Source: Actinopolymorpha singaporensis
GTDB lineage: Bacteria; Actinomycetota; Actinomycetes; Propionibacteriales; Actinopolymorphaceae
Assembly: GCF_900104745.1 (NCBI RefSeq)
Contig: NZ_LT629732.1
Span: 2,715,981 to 2,779,980, forward strand
Reading direction: 5' to 3'
Length of the DNA: 64,000 nt
The notes beneath the pieces were generated by a model. The model ran no database searches and had not been told where the DNA came from. It saw nothing but the letters and a program-made list of their open reading frames with translations. The stretch's first letter is position 1, and each line of letters opens with the position of its first letter. Made by a program: the position numbers and the translations under genes. Below, one piece after another: positions 42,000 to 52,600 of this stretch.

Positions 42000-43265
42000 A
42001 TGAAGGTACTGATCGTCGGAGGCGGGATCGGGGGCCTCACCGCCGCGCTCAGCCTGCACGCGGCCGGTCTCGACTGCGAGGTCGTCGAGTACGTCGTGGA
42101 GCCCCGGGCGCTCGGCGTGGGAATCAACCTGCAACCCCACGCCGTCCGTGAACTCACCGAACTCGGCCTGGGGAATGCGCTCGCCGAGATCGGCATACCG
42201 ACGAGCCGGATGACCTACACCGACAGGTTCGGCGGCACGATCGTGACGATTCCGCGCGGGAGGTTCGCGGGATACGACTGGCCGCAGTACTCCGTCCATC
42301 GCGGCGAGTTGCAGATGATGCTCCTTGCCGAGGTACGCGAACGCCTCGGCGGGATCTCGACCGGACTGGCGCTGGAGAACCTCGAGGAGGACGGCGCCGG
42401 CGTCACGGCGCACCTGCGCGACGTACGGACAGGGGAGCACGTGTCGAGGAGGGCTGACGTACTCGTCGGTGCGGACGGCCTGCACTCGACGGTCCGTGCC
42501 CGGCTCCATCCGGACGACGGACCGCTCCTGTGGAGCGGGATCCGGATGTGGCGCGGAGTGGTCGAAGGTGAGCCCTACCTCGACGGCGCCACGATGATCG
42601 TCGCGGGTTCCAACCGATCGGCGAAGTTCGTGCTCTACCCCGTCTCCGCTGCCGCCCAGGCCCGCGGGCGGGCGCTGCTCAACTGGGTCGCCGAGGTGAC
42701 GCTCGCGGAGCCGGGCCCGGTACCCGTCGCGGACTGGTCCCGGCTCGGCCGGCTGGAGGACGTACTCCCGCACTACGACGGCTGGCGGCTTCCCGGCCCC
42801 GACATCGCAGCGATCATCTCCCGTACGGAACGGATCCTGGAATATCCCATGGTGGACAAGGATCCTTTACCTCATTGGGGGACTGGACGGGTCACTCTGC
42901 TGGGAGACGCCGCGCACCCGATGTATCCGGTGGGTTCCAACGGCGGATCGCAGGCCGTCCTCGATGCTCGCGTCCTGGCGAGGGAGCTTGCGATGGCCGA
43001 CGACCCGGTTGCCGGACTGGCGGCCTACGAGGCCGAACGGCGAACCGCCACGACCGAACTCGTACTCGCCCAGCGCGAACTGCCCATGGAGCAGACGATC
43101 GAGCTGGTCACCGAACGCGCGCCCCACGGCTTCGACGACATCGCCGACGTGCTGACGCCGGAGGAACTCGCCGACATGTTCGACGCCCAGCGGCGGCTCA
43201 GCGACACGGACGTACAGGCGCTCAACAGCCGTCCGTCGTGGAATGTCGTACGGCAGAAGGCCTGA
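42000..43265 (+). CDS. FAD-dependent aromatic-ring monooxygenase (PHBH fold)
   Basis: 421 aa. N-terminal FAD motif V-L-I-V-G-G-G-I-G-G-L; the NAD(P)H/FAD motif appears as V-L-V-G-A-D-G-L-H-S-T-V-R; and G-D-A-A-H-P-M-Y-P-V-G-S-N-G-G near residue 300 is the second FAD ribityl-binding site. It belongs with salicylate or 6-hydroxynicotinate type hydroxylases; the substrate is unknown. GGGAGGA lies upstream of ATG 42000. A single-gene unit. Confidence 0.86.
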   Translation: MKVLIVGGGIGGLTAALSLHAAGLDCEVVEYVVEPRALGVGINLQPHAVRELTELGLGNALAEIGIPTSRMTYTDRFGGTIVTIPRGRFAGYDWPQYSVHRGELQMMLLAEVRERLGGISTGLALENLEEDGAGVTAHLRDVRTGEHVSRRADVLVGADGLHSTVRARLHPDDGPLLWSGIRMWRGVVEGEPYLDGATMIVAGSNRSAKFVLYPVSAAAQARGRALLNWVAEVTLAEPGPVPVADWSRLGRLEDVLPHYDGWRLPGPDIAAIISRTERILEYPMVDKDPLPHWGTGRVTLLGDAAHPMYPVGSNGGSQAVLDARVLARELAMADDPVAGLAAYEAERRTATTELVLAQRELPMEQTIELVTERAPHGFDDIADVLTPEELADMFDAQRRLSDTDVQALNSRPSWNVVRQKA

Positions 43266-43288
43266 GGGCTCCTGCGAAACCTGCGCGG

Positions 43289-43894
43289 TCAGAGCCAGCC
43301 GGCATCGTGGGCCGCGCGGAAGGCCTCTCCGCGGGTGCGTACGCCGAGCTTGGTGACAGCCGCCGCGAGGTAGTTGCGAACCGTGCCGTGGGAGAGGTTC
43401 ATCCGGCGGGCCACGACCGTGAGCGGGGTGTCGTACTCGGCGAGGCGCAGCACCTCCAGCTCGCGCGGGCTCAACGGGCATTCGGGGGCGCTGAGCGCGT
43501 CGGCGGCCAGTGCCGGATCGACGTACCGACCGCCCGCCGAGACTCGCCGGATCACCTCGGCGAGCGCACCACCGGGAGATCCCTTCGGCAGAAAGCCTTT
43601 CGCCCCGGCGGCGAGTGCCTTCTGCAGATGCGGCGGCCGGCCGCGGCCGGTGAGGATGACGACGTGGCAGGAGGGGAGGACGCGACGGAGTTCGGCGGTG
43701 ACCTCCAGCCCGTCCAGCCCCGGCATCTGCAGGTCGACTACGGCGACGTCTGGCCGGTGCGCTCGGGCCGCCTCGACCGCGGTCGCGCCGTCGGCCGCCT
43801 GCGCGACGACCTCCAGGTCGGGTTCGAGGTCGAGCAGCGCGGCCAGCGCGGTGCGGATGAGTTCCTCGTCGTCGGCGAGGAGCACGCGGATCAC
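43289..43894 (-). CDS. NarL/FixJ-family response regulator
   Basis: 201 aa. Receiver domain with acidic pair D8-D9, phosphoacceptor Asp54 in A-V-V-D-L-Q-M-P-G-L-D-G, and Lys in G-F-L-P-K-G. The LuxR-type HTH has L-S-P-R-E-L-E-V-L-R-L and the recognition region L-S-H-G-T-V-R-N-Y. GTG 43894 overlaps the kinase stop as GTGA, so the pair is cotranslated. Confidence 0.9.
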   Translation of the reverse strand: MIRVLLADDEELIRTALAALLDLEPDLEVVAQAADGATAVEAARAHRPDVAVVDLQMPGLDGLEVTAELRRVLPSCHVVILTGRGRPPHLQKALAAGAKGFLPKGSPGGALAEVIRRVSAGGRYVDPALAADALSAPECPLSPRELEVLRLAEYDTPLTVVARRMNLSHGTVRNYLAAAVTKLGVRTRGEAFRAAHDAGWL

Positions 43895-45099
43895 GATACG
43901 TCCGGCGGTCCGGCCGAAGCGGTCGGCGGGGGATCGACCGGCACGGTCGCCGCGAGCGTGAACACGTCGTTCACCTCCTCGACGTTCATGGAACCGCCCA
44001 GCTCGGCAAGCCTGTCGGCGACGCCACGCAGCCCGAAGCTGTGGCGATCGGGACCGGACCGGTCCGCGCCGTCGTTGGAGACGGTGAGCGTCATCTGGTC
44101 CGCGTCCCGTGCAATCGCGACAGTGGCCCACGTGGCCCTGCTGTGCCGGAGTATGTTCGTACCCGCCTCTCGTAGTGTGAGCGCGAACGCAGTGGCGATG
44201 TGGGCAGGCAGGTCATCGACGGAGTTCGTTGCCGTGCAACGGATTCCGGACGAACGCAAGACCTGGTTGACAGCACTCAGCTGATCGGACAGGTCGATCG
44301 AACGGTAGCCGTGCACAGCCTCGCGTACCTCCGACAACGCGGTGGCGGCCAGGCGTTGCACCTCGGCCGACTCGTCCGCGGCCCGGCCGGGATCCGTGCC
44401 GGCCAACCGTGCGGCGAGTTCAGCCTTCAAGGCGATCACGGCGAGCCGATGACCGAGCAGGTCGTGGACGTCGCGGGCGAAGCGCAGGCGTTCCTCGGTC
44501 ACCGCAAGGCGAGCTTGCGCGTCCCGCCCGGCTCGTGCCTGCAGGAGCAGGCTCCACAACCAGATCTGCAGCCCGCTCAATGCTGCGACGGACACCGCGA
44601 GCGAGGCGGTCACCACCAGGAACGCCCACACCGCCGCACCCGTCGCCAGGGCCACGACTGTCGCGCAGCCGAGCACAGCGGCGGCCACCGCCAGCGCGTG
44701 CCGCCGGCCGGTGAGCATCGGCGAGAAGCCCGCTGTCGTTCCGCCGAACCATGCCCACGTCAGCCACTCGGTGCCACCGACCGGCGCGACCAGCGGCACC
44801 GACGCCACGCAGGTGGCACCGAAGGCCGCCAGCAGCCGACGGCGGGTACGGGCGGCCAGCCACGGCGTCGCGGTGGCGTAGAGGCAGCCGGCCAGGGCGA
44901 CCCCGAACGCGGTGGTACCCACGGCGCCGAGCACGGCCCACGCCGGCCGCTGTTCCCTGAACACGGCGAGGTACGGCATCGCCATACAGGCGAGCCAGCC
45001 CGCGGCGAGTGACCCGATGGTCGCCCACCGGGCCCGCCGCAGCCGGGGGTCCGTGGCGTCGGCGGGTTCGCTGCCCGCAATCGCGCTCAGAGTGGTCAC
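43891..45099 (-). CDS. DesK-type sensor histidine kinase
   Basis: 402 aa. About six membrane helices in the first 200 residues and no large outside domain, so it probably senses a membrane or cell-envelope signal. HisKA_3 follows with F-A-R-D-V-H-D-L-L-G-H-R (phospho-His), then an HATPase with R-E-A-G-T-N-I-L-R-H-S, V-S-N-D-G-A and F-G-L-R-G-V-A-D-R. Start GTG 45099 from a leaderless promoter. It is divergent from a membrane protein gene, a likely target. Confidence 0.87.
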   Translation of the reverse strand: MTTLSAIAGSEPADATDPRLRRARWATIGSLAAGWLACMAMPYLAVFREQRPAWAVLGAVGTTAFGVALAGCLYATATPWLAARTRRRLLAAFGATCVASVPLVAPVGGTEWLTWAWFGGTTAGFSPMLTGRRHALAVAAAVLGCATVVALATGAAVWAFLVVTASLAVSVAALSGLQIWLWSLLLQARAGRDAQARLAVTEERLRFARDVHDLLGHRLAVIALKAELAARLAGTDPGRAADESAEVQRLAATALSEVREAVHGYRSIDLSDQLSAVNQVLRSSGIRCTATNSVDDLPAHIATAFALTLREAGTNILRHSRATWATVAIARDADQMTLTVSNDGADRSGPDRHSFGLRGVADRLAELGGSMNVEEVNDVFTLAATVPVDPPPTASAGPPDVS

Positions 45100-45105
45100 G
45101 CCCAG

Positions 45106-45111
45106 ATCGTA
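45106..45111 (-). promoter_or_regulatory. -10 box of a leaderless promoter
   Basis: On the minus strand TACGAT, six bases, then GTG 45099. Confidence 0.5.
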
Positions 45112-45233
45112 GGCGGCCGGGACACCGGACCGCCTCACCCGCCACAGTGCCGCGGCAAGACCTGCGAACTGCACGGGCAGACGATGACAATCCGCATCTG
45201 GGGGTTGCGCCCGGCCGGATCCACGCTCGACCC

Positions 45234-46109
45234 ATGACGACAGATCAGCTCACCAACACCGCTCCTCCCAGGCGCCGGGACCGTCCACTGTGGATCGCCG
45301 TGCGGCACTACCTCGAGATGGTAGTGGCCATGGTCGCCGGCATGGTGCTGCTCGGCCCGGTCTGGACGACGGCAACAGCAGTCTTCGGCGGCCGGGAGAT
45401 CCTCGACCGTTCCGACGTCGGCGCCCTGGTGATGGCCACGAACATGGCCGTCGGGATGGCGATCTGGATGCGGCACCGGCGGCACGGCTGGACCCCGATC
45501 GCGCAGATGAGTGCGGCGATGTACGTGCCGTTCGGGTTGTTTCTCGTCCCGTACTGGCTCGGTGCCGTCTCCGGCGACGTGATGCTCGTCGGTGGTCACC
45601 TGCTGATGCTGCCGGCGATGGCGGTGGCGATGCTCCTACGGCCGGGGGAGTACGCACACCATAACCACCATCGGGTTCCGGCCCCCGGGCCGAGCAGAGC
45701 CCGTCGCGTCGGGGCCGCCGTCGCCCGCCGCTGGCCGAGCCTGCTCGCCCTGGTGGTGACGGTGAGCGCGTGGGTGAACGACCCGCTCCCGGTGGAGCCG
45801 TGGCTGTTGCTGGTCCTGTCCGGCGGCTACCTCGTGTTCGGGCTGTGGCGCCGGGAGTTCGGCAACCGCCGGGTGCTCGCGATCCAGCTGGCCGGGCTGG
45901 CGGCGTACGTGCTGCTCGCTCTGGCCGCGGCCGGCGCCGACGAGAGGCTCGCCGCGGTGCTGGTCGCCGCCGGCTGGCTGGCTCACGCCGGCTGGGACCT
46001 CGCCCACCACCGCGCCCGGGCGGTGGTGCCGCGGGCGTACGCCGAAGGGTGCATGGTCTTCGATGTCGTCGTCGGCGTCACCATCCTGCTCGCGCTGTGG
46101 CCTCGATGA
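45234..46109 (+). CDS. Multi-pass membrane protein of unknown function
   Basis: 291 aa with about eight hydrophobic helices, a His-rich loop H-H-N-H-H near residue 144, and many Met and Trp residues in the first half. No family is recognised with confidence. Divergent from the two-component system by 134 bases, so likely controlled by it. No clear Shine-Dalgarno sequence. Confidence 0.65.
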   Translation: MTTDQLTNTAPPRRRDRPLWIAVRHYLEMVVAMVAGMVLLGPVWTTATAVFGGREILDRSDVGALVMATNMAVGMAIWMRHRRHGWTPIAQMSAAMYVPFGLFLVPYWLGAVSGDVMLVGGHLLMLPAMAVAMLLRPGEYAHHNHHRVPAPGPSRARRVGAAVARRWPSLLALVVTVSAWVNDPLPVEPWLLLVLSGGYLVFGLWRREFGNRRVLAIQLAGLAAYVLLALAAAGADERLAAVLVAAGWLAHAGWDLAHHRARAVVPRAYAEGCMVFDVVVGVTILLALWPR

Positions 46110-46123
46110 GAAGGCCGCCGCCA

Positions 46124-46158
46124 TGCCGGCAGTGCTGAAGCCCCTGCCGGCAGTACTG
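46124..46158 (+). repeat. Pair of 14-base direct repeats upstream of the sugar ABC operon
   Basis: TGCCGGCAGTRCTG at 46124-46137 and 46145-46158, 21 bases apart (two helical turns), one mismatch. The second contains the palindrome CAGTACTG. Possible activator or repressor sites. Confidence 0.5.
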
Positions 46159-46297
46159 GACGGTGCCGGACCGGCTGCGGACAGTGATCTGGACACCGGC
46201 CGCACCGACCGCAGAGGATGCGTGGAACCGCTCCCGGGTTTCGTTCTCCTGCTCCGCTCCCAGGTTCCGCTCAATCTCTGTGCCGGAAGGGACCAGC

Positions 46298-47812
46298 ATG
46301 GCCGCGCCCCACCACGCTCCGGCGGTTCTGCGCACGAATCGGCCGCGCCGCCTGCGTTCGGCGTTCTTTGTCGTGGTGGCACTGCTGCTGGCGTTGTCCG
46401 GAGCGGCCTGCGCGGGTGACTCCGCGGACTCGACCGGCGGTGACGGGAAGCTCACCATCACCGTGGAGGGCCCGAACCAGTGGAACGACAGTGGTTCGTC
46501 GTTCGGCAAGCCCTGGGAGGATCTGGTCGCGGCCTTCGAGAAGGCCGAGCCCGGCATCAGGGTGAAGACCGTCGTCCTTCCCCTGAACAGTTTCAGCCAG
46601 ACGATCTCCACCCACCTGGCCGCCGGGACCGCGCCGGAGCTTGTCTTCAACCAGGCGCCGCACCAGCCCTACATGGTGACCGCGCTGGACGGCTACCTGA
46701 AGAAGCCGAACCCCTACATCAAGAAGGGCCCCGGTAGTCGACGGTGGCTGGACGTGTTTCGCAAGCGCTACTACGGAATCGGCAACCCTTCCAGTCGCAA
46801 TGCCGAAGGACATGTGGAGTTCGTACCGTTCAACCTGGTCGGCACCGGGATCTTCTACAACCGCGACGCTTTCGACAAGGCCGGGCTCAAGGCGCCCGTC
46901 GCGACCTTCGAGGATCTGATCGACGCGTGCGGACGGCTGAAGGCGGCGGGCTACACCCCGCTGGCGATGGACCGCTCCGACCTCGGCCCGGGCTGGACCA
47001 TGACGACGATCAGCGGGATGCTCCTCGACAGTTGGGTCGACAAGCTCAACGTCTACACCGTGGACGGCAAGCCTGGTAAGGCATTCTCGTCCACCGGTGC
47101 GCCGGTGGTCGCCGGGAAGTCGATGGCCAAGGCGGTGCTGACCGGTGAGCTCACCACGAGGACGCCCGAGGTGGTGGAGTCCCACAAGCTCATCAAACGG
47201 ATGTGGGACGCCTGTGTGGACAAGGACTGGTCCGGCAACACCGAAGGGCTCAACGGCGCGGTCGTCGGCCTGCGCGACTTCGCGTCCGGCAAGGCCGGGA
47301 TGGCGTGGGGTGTCAACTTCGGCGTGAGCGCGCTGAAGGACGTGAAGTTCTCCTTCGCCAGCATGCCCTTCCCGCAGGTCACCAAGGAGTCGACGCGGCT
47401 GGCCACAGGTGCGCCGGCGCGCTTCGGAGCCGGGGTCGGCGGCACGAGTTACATGGTTCCGTCGACCATCAAGGGCGACAGGCTGGCCGCTGCGGTCAAG
47501 TTCCTGCAGTTCGTGAGCACGCCTGCGAACATCCAGCCCTGGCTGTCCCGAACCGGCGGCATCTCCGCGGTCGAGGGAGCCAGCGGTGCGACTGCAACGA
47601 AGGCGTTCGCCGACGGTGACTGGGGTGACTCGATCCCGCTGGCCGTACCGGGAGGTCCGCCGGGCGTGACCACGCTCAGCCTGTACGAGGGTTGGCTACT
47701 CGGTACGAAGTCCCTGCCCCAGCAGGAGTCCTACCTGCAGGACATGTGGACCAAGGGCCAGCGACAGGCCGTCAAGGACAACAAGTGGGACAAGGAGCCG
47801 TGGGCGAAGTAG
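46298..47812 (+). CDS. Sugar ABC transporter solute-binding lipoprotein (family 1)
   Basis: 504 aa. Signal peptide with lipobox S-G-A-A-C; the extracytoplasmic domain has the family 1 layout, including Y-M-V-T-A-L-D-G-Y-L, Y-N-R-D-A-F-D-K-A-G-L and a late M-V-P-S-T. It should bind an oligosaccharide and pass it to the two permeases that follow. GGAAGGG is upstream of the ATG. The stop TAG overlaps the first permease start. Confidence 0.87.
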   Translation: MAAPHHAPAVLRTNRPRRLRSAFFVVVALLLALSGAACAGDSADSTGGDGKLTITVEGPNQWNDSGSSFGKPWEDLVAAFEKAEPGIRVKTVVLPLNSFSQTISTHLAAGTAPELVFNQAPHQPYMVTALDGYLKKPNPYIKKGPGSRRWLDVFRKRYYGIGNPSSRNAEGHVEFVPFNLVGTGIFYNRDAFDKAGLKAPVATFEDLIDACGRLKAAGYTPLAMDRSDLGPGWTMTTISGMLLDSWVDKLNVYTVDGKPGKAFSSTGAPVVAGKSMAKAVLTGELTTRTPEVVESHKLIKRMWDACVDKDWSGNTEGLNGAVVGLRDFASGKAGMAWGVNFGVSALKDVKFSFASMPFPQVTKESTRLATGAPARFGAGVGGTSYMVPSTIKGDRLAAAVKFLQFVSTPANIQPWLSRTGGISAVEGASGATATKAFADGDWGDSIPLAVPGGPPGVTTLSLYEGWLLGTKSLPQQESYLQDMWTKGQRQAVKDNKWDKEPWAK

Positions 47813-48786
47813 TGACCGCAGCGGTCGAGCACCGGGGCGGCTCACAAGGTCGTGGTGGCCAGCCGAGTCCGGAAGGGCGGACCGGTAGGCGCCGACGGCG
47901 CACCCGCTTCCCGTGGTACGCCTATCTCGCGCTCGCCCCGCTCTTCGTGACCCTCGGGGTGTTCGCGTACTACCCGGCCGCCAGTGGAATCTGGCACTCG
48001 TTCTACGAGTGGCGGCCGGGGTTCGACTCGCCCTTCGTCGGGCTGGGCAACTACGCCACGATGATGGCCGACGACCTGTGGTGGAAGTCGTTCCGCAACC
48101 TTGGTTTCATCTTCGTGTTCGGTGTCACCATCGCGTGGGCGCTGCCGCTGCTGGCGGCCGAACTGATCATCAGCCTGGACAGCAAGCGGGCGCAGTTCAC
48201 CTTCCGCACCCTGCTGATCGCGCCGATGGCGTTCCCGGGAGTGGTCACGGTCTTGTTGTGGGCGGCGATGTACGAGCCCGGCAACGGCGTGATCAACCGC
48301 GTGCTACGCGGCGTCGGCCTGGTCTTCCTCGCGCAGAACTGGGTCGGTGACCCGAAGTACGCGCTGATGTCCCTGCTGTTCATCGGGTTCCCGTTCGTGG
48401 CCGGCCTGCCGTTCCTGGTGTTCCTCACCACCTTGCAGAACGTCTCGGCGGAGATCTTCGAGGCGGCCGAACTCGACGGGTGCGGCCGGTTGCGCCGGTT
48501 GGTCGCGATCGACCTGCCGTTGATGGCCGGCCAGCTGAAGCTGCTGGTGTTCCTGGCCACGATCGGAGTTCTGCAGTATGGCTTCGCGGCCTACCTGCTC
48601 ACCGGTGGCGGGCCCGACAACGCCACCCAGGTGCCCGTCCTGCGCATGCTGGGCGTGGCGTTCCAGGGCAGTCAGTGGGGTTACGCCGCGGCCTTGTCGA
48701 CCACCTTGTTCGCGATGACCATCGCGCTGAGTGTCGTGATCGTGTTCGTACGCAGGAAGGGCGACGCCGATGTCCGCCCGCTCTAG
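47812..48786 (+). CDS. Sugar ABC transporter permease, MalF type
   Basis: 324 aa with six helices after an Arg-rich cytoplasmic N-terminus (R-R-R-R-R). The EAA loop that docks the ATPase reads E-A-A-E-L-D-G-C-G-R-L-R-R. GTG 47812 overlaps the previous stop as TAGTG; GTG 47800 is an alternative. The following permease overlaps it by 17 bases. Confidence 0.86.
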   Translation: MTAAVEHRGGSQGRGGQPSPEGRTGRRRRRTRFPWYAYLALAPLFVTLGVFAYYPAASGIWHSFYEWRPGFDSPFVGLGNYATMMADDLWWKSFRNLGFIFVFGVTIAWALPLLAAELIISLDSKRAQFTFRTLLIAPMAFPGVVTVLLWAAMYEPGNGVINRVLRGVGLVFLAQNWVGDPKYALMSLLFIGFPFVAGLPFLVFLTTLQNVSAEIFEAAELDGCGRLRRLVAIDLPLMAGQLKLLVFLATIGVLQYGFAAYLLTGGGPDNATQVPVLRMLGVAFQGSQWGYAAALSTTLFAMTIALSVVIVFVRRKGDADVRPL

Positions 48787-49618
48787 TCGCCGTCGCCGTC
48801 GCCAGCAGGCCGTGATCAAGGCCGTGCTCGGCCTGATCGTGTTCGTGGGGCTGTTCCCGTTCCTGTTCATGCTGGTCACCTCCTTCAAGACCAACCAGCA
48901 GTACTACGAGTCCTGGTGGCTGCCCACCTTGCCGCTGCACCTGGAGAACTACACCCGCGCCTGGATCCAGATCCGCCCGTACTTCGTCACGTCGGTCGTC
49001 GTGGCGGCAGCGGCCATCGCCGGGGCGCTCGTCCTGTGCACGGTCGCGGCGTTCGTCTTCGCCCGCTACCGGTTCTTCGGTCGCAGCGTGTTGTTCGGGC
49101 TGGTCGCCGCCCTGCTCATGGTGCCTGGCATCGCGAGCCTGATCCCGATGTTCGTGCTGATGCGTGACCTCGGCCTGCTGAACACGCGCGTCGTTCTGGT
49201 GATCCCACATCTGGTCGGCGGGGCGGTCCTCGGGACGCTGCTGATGAAGACGTTCGTCGAGCAGTTGCCACAGGAGTTGTTCGACGCTGCCCGGGTCGAC
49301 GGTGCCGGCGGGCTCCGGCTGTTCGCGTCGATCATGCTGCCGCTGTCGTTGCCGGTGGTCGGGACGATCGCGCTGGTCACGGTGATCGGCGTCTGGAACG
49401 ACTTCTTCTGGCCGCTGCTCACGGTCACCGAGAACGAGCTGCGCACGGTGTCGGCCGGACTGCAGTTCTTCCAGACCCAGAACGCCACGGAGTACGGGCC
49501 GCTGTTCGCGGGCTACGCGATCGCCAGCGTCCCGCTGCTCGTGTTGTTCGTCTTCTTGTCGAAGTACTTCCTTGCCGGTCTGCAGGGCGGAGTGCCCGGG
49601 ATGGGCGGCAACAAGTGA
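48770..49618 (+). CDS. Sugar ABC transporter permease, MalG type
   Basis: 282 aa, six helices, N-terminal R-R-R-R-R-Q-Q, and the EAA loop F-D-A-A-R-V-D-G-A-G-G-L-R. It pairs with the MalF-type protein. No ATPase gene follows; a shared MsiK-like ATPase is expected. The next gene begins 59 bases later, so the secreted enzyme is probably in the same operon. Confidence 0.88.
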   Translation: MSARSSRRRRRQQAVIKAVLGLIVFVGLFPFLFMLVTSFKTNQQYYESWWLPTLPLHLENYTRAWIQIRPYFVTSVVVAAAAIAGALVLCTVAAFVFARYRFFGRSVLFGLVAALLMVPGIASLIPMFVLMRDLGLLNTRVVLVIPHLVGGAVLGTLLMKTFVEQLPQELFDAARVDGAGGLRLFASIMLPLSLPVVGTIALVTVIGVWNDFFWPLLTVTENELRTVSAGLQFFQTQNATEYGPLFAGYAIASVPLLVLFVFLSKYFLAGLQGGVPGMGGNK

Positions 49619-49677
49619 GGACGACCGAACCGGTGACGCCAGGTGCGCCGCCGAGGACAACCCAGTGGAGGTCCGTC

Positions 49678-52600
49678 ATGCTCGGGCGGTTGCGTCACCG
49701 AAGCCTGCTCACGCTCGCGTCCGTGCTCGCCGGACTCCTCGCGGTCACCACGGGTATGTCGACGGCTGCGGTCGCATCGCCCGCTGTCACCGTGCCGGGG
49801 AACGCGTCCGCGAGTGCCGACGCGAACGCGGACGGCATCGCGGCGGTGTCGGCGCAGGAGACGACGGTGGAGGTCAGCGGAAGGGCGACCGAGGCGGGCG
49901 ACCAGGTGTCGATCTACGCCCTCGGCGCCGAGGCGGACGCGGCCGACTACACCGGCGGTGAGTTGGTGGCGCGGACGTCCGCGGGAGCCGGTGGTGCGTT
50001 CGACGCATCGTTCCCCCGAACCGACCAGGCGGGGCACGACCGGCTGTACGACCAGTACGTCGCGGTGGTCGGTTCTGGCGCGGAGGCGAAAGTCGTGGGC
50101 GGCCCGAGGTACGTCGACCGGCTCGACTTCGCTCCCGCACGTGACTTCGACTATCCGAAGGCGGCCAGCAAGAAGGGCCTGCAGGTGGAGATGACCGACG
50201 ACGCGGAGGAGCTCGGCGTCCAGCACGCCGGGATCAACGTGGCGTTCAACGAACTGATGCGCAACGGGCCGGGCGACGACCCCTCGAAGGTGGTGTCGTT
50301 CGAGTCCGGCGGCCGGACCTTCTACTTCGACGCGGACGCGGTCGCCCGCCTCGACGGGCAGATCAAACCGCTGTCGGACAACGGCATCCTCGTCAACCTC
50401 ATCCTGATCCTCTACCGGAGCGGCGACCCGAACTCCGCCTGGCCGGTTCTGCACGACCCGGACGCGACGGTGGGCTCCGGCACGGTCTACGCATTCAACA
50501 CCCGGACGGCGGAGGGGGTGGCGTACTTCACCGCGGCCATGGAGTTCCTCGCCGACCGTTACACCCGCGCGGACCAGGCGCACGGACGAGCCGTCGGCTA
50601 CATCGTCGGGAACGAGGTCGACGCGCAGTGGGTGTGGGCGAACTCCGGTGACAAGCCGTTGGGCGAGTTCCTCACCACCTACGCCCGGGCGGTGCGAATC
50701 GCCTGGCAGGCGACGCAGAAGTTCTGGGCCGGCGCCCGCACCTACATCTCGCTCACCCACTGCTGGACCACTGTGTGCGGGGACAATCCCGACCCTGCCA
50801 ACCCGACGAGGTTCTACGCGGGCAAGGACGTGATCGACCAGTTGAACGCGCTCACCAAGCGCACCGGTGACGTCGGCTGGAACGTGGCCTACCACCCGTA
50901 TCCGCAGGACCTGTTCGACCCGGCGTTCTGGAACGACCAGGCGGCGACGCCCGGCTTCGACACGCAGCAGATCACGTTCAAGAACATCGAGGTGCTGCCG
51001 GACTACCTCGCCCAGGACGACCTGACCTATGCGGGTTCGAAGCGGCGGATCATCCTGTCCGAGCAGGGCTGCAACACCCCCGGCGACACAGCAGACGCCG
51101 AACGCCTGCAGGCCGCCTGTTATGCGTACGCCTACTACAAGATCCGCTTCCTGGACGGCATCGACGCGTTCATACTCCACCGGCATGTCGACCACCAGCA
51201 GGAGGGCGGGCTTCGGCTGGGCCTGTGGACCTGGGACGACCAGCGGTCCGAAGCGGCGATGCCGGGTCGGCACAAGCTCAGCTACGACGTGTTCACCGGC
51301 ATCGACACCGCGCGGTCACTGGAGGTCACCGACTTCGCGAAGGCCGTGATCGGAATTCGCGACTGGGCAGACGTCATCCCCGGCTTCGATCCGGGCAAGC
51401 TCGCCGAGCGAACACCGCCCACCCAGGTCGGTACCAGGAACGGAGCAAGGCCGGTACGGCCAGACGTCCTCGCCGACTTCGAGACGGGTCTCGACGGCTG
51501 GCGGGTCTCCGACAACGCGGCAACTGTACAGACGGTGGCCGGCGGCTACCACGGCCGGCGGGCGCTGCGGGTGCGGTTCGACGCCGCAGCCCTGCCGGCC
51601 TGGTCTCGCGATGCCAAGACGTGGAAGGGCGCGGACGTGGTACTCCCCAAGCCGGTGAACGCGGACGCGACGCCGCGGCTGAGTCTCGCCGTGCGGGTGC
51701 CGAAGCCGGCGGCGGGGGAGTTCAAGCCCGGCAACGCCTTCTACGCCAAGGTTCGTGCGTACGCGGGCGACGGGCAGGTGGCGTACGGGCTGGCCAGGCT
51801 GGATCCCGATCGGGGCTGGAACGTTCTGTCCCTGGACCTGTCCGGTTGGCAGCCGAGATCCCAGCTCGCCCGGGTGAAGGTCTGGGTACGCGGATCCACC
51901 GACGACGACTGGCGCGGCAGCTTCGACCTGGACTACGTCGCGTTGTCCGGCGAGGTCGCGCCGGCAGGGGCGGTCCCGAACATCGACGTCTCGGCGACGC
52001 TCGCCGAGCACCACCCTGTCGGGTCGAAGCTGTCGGTGACGGTGACCAACAACGATGTACGGCCGCTGGCAGGCAAGCTGGCCTTGCAGCCCTGTGGCGG
52101 TGTGTCGGTCACGCCGGAAACGCTGGACGTCGGCGGCATCGGGACCGGCGCAGGCGAGACGTTCGACACCACCGTGACGGCTTTCGACCCGGCCGACCCC
52201 GACCACCCGGTGATCTGCGCGGCGTACGAGGGACTGGTGCTTCCGGTGGAGTTCACGGTGCCACCTGCCACGCCCACGTCGCTGTTCACCTTCGACGACG
52301 GTGTTCAAGGCTGGGTCGCGGGGGAGAACGTCACGTCGGTGGCTCGCGTGGGCAGCTTCGCCAACGGGCCCGGGTCTCCACACGGTGGATCCGGTGCGCT
52401 GGAAGCAACCGGAGCTGCGGCGCCGGCCTCGGCACGCAGAACCGTCGCCGTCGACCTGACCTCCCCGCTGGACCTGTCCGGCGCGAAGAGCGTCGTCGCC
52501 TGGGTGGACTCCTACGGGGGTGCGCCCGGAGCGACCGGCTACGAGGCGACGCTGACTGTGGTCAGCGGGTCCGAACGCCGGTCGACGACAGTGAGCACCT

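Noticed and set aside
40290-42773. Very long open frame on the minus strand (over 800 codons)
   Set aside because: It lies opposite the MHS transporter and monooxygenase, is rich in Arg, Gly and His with no domain, and arises from GC-biased third positions.
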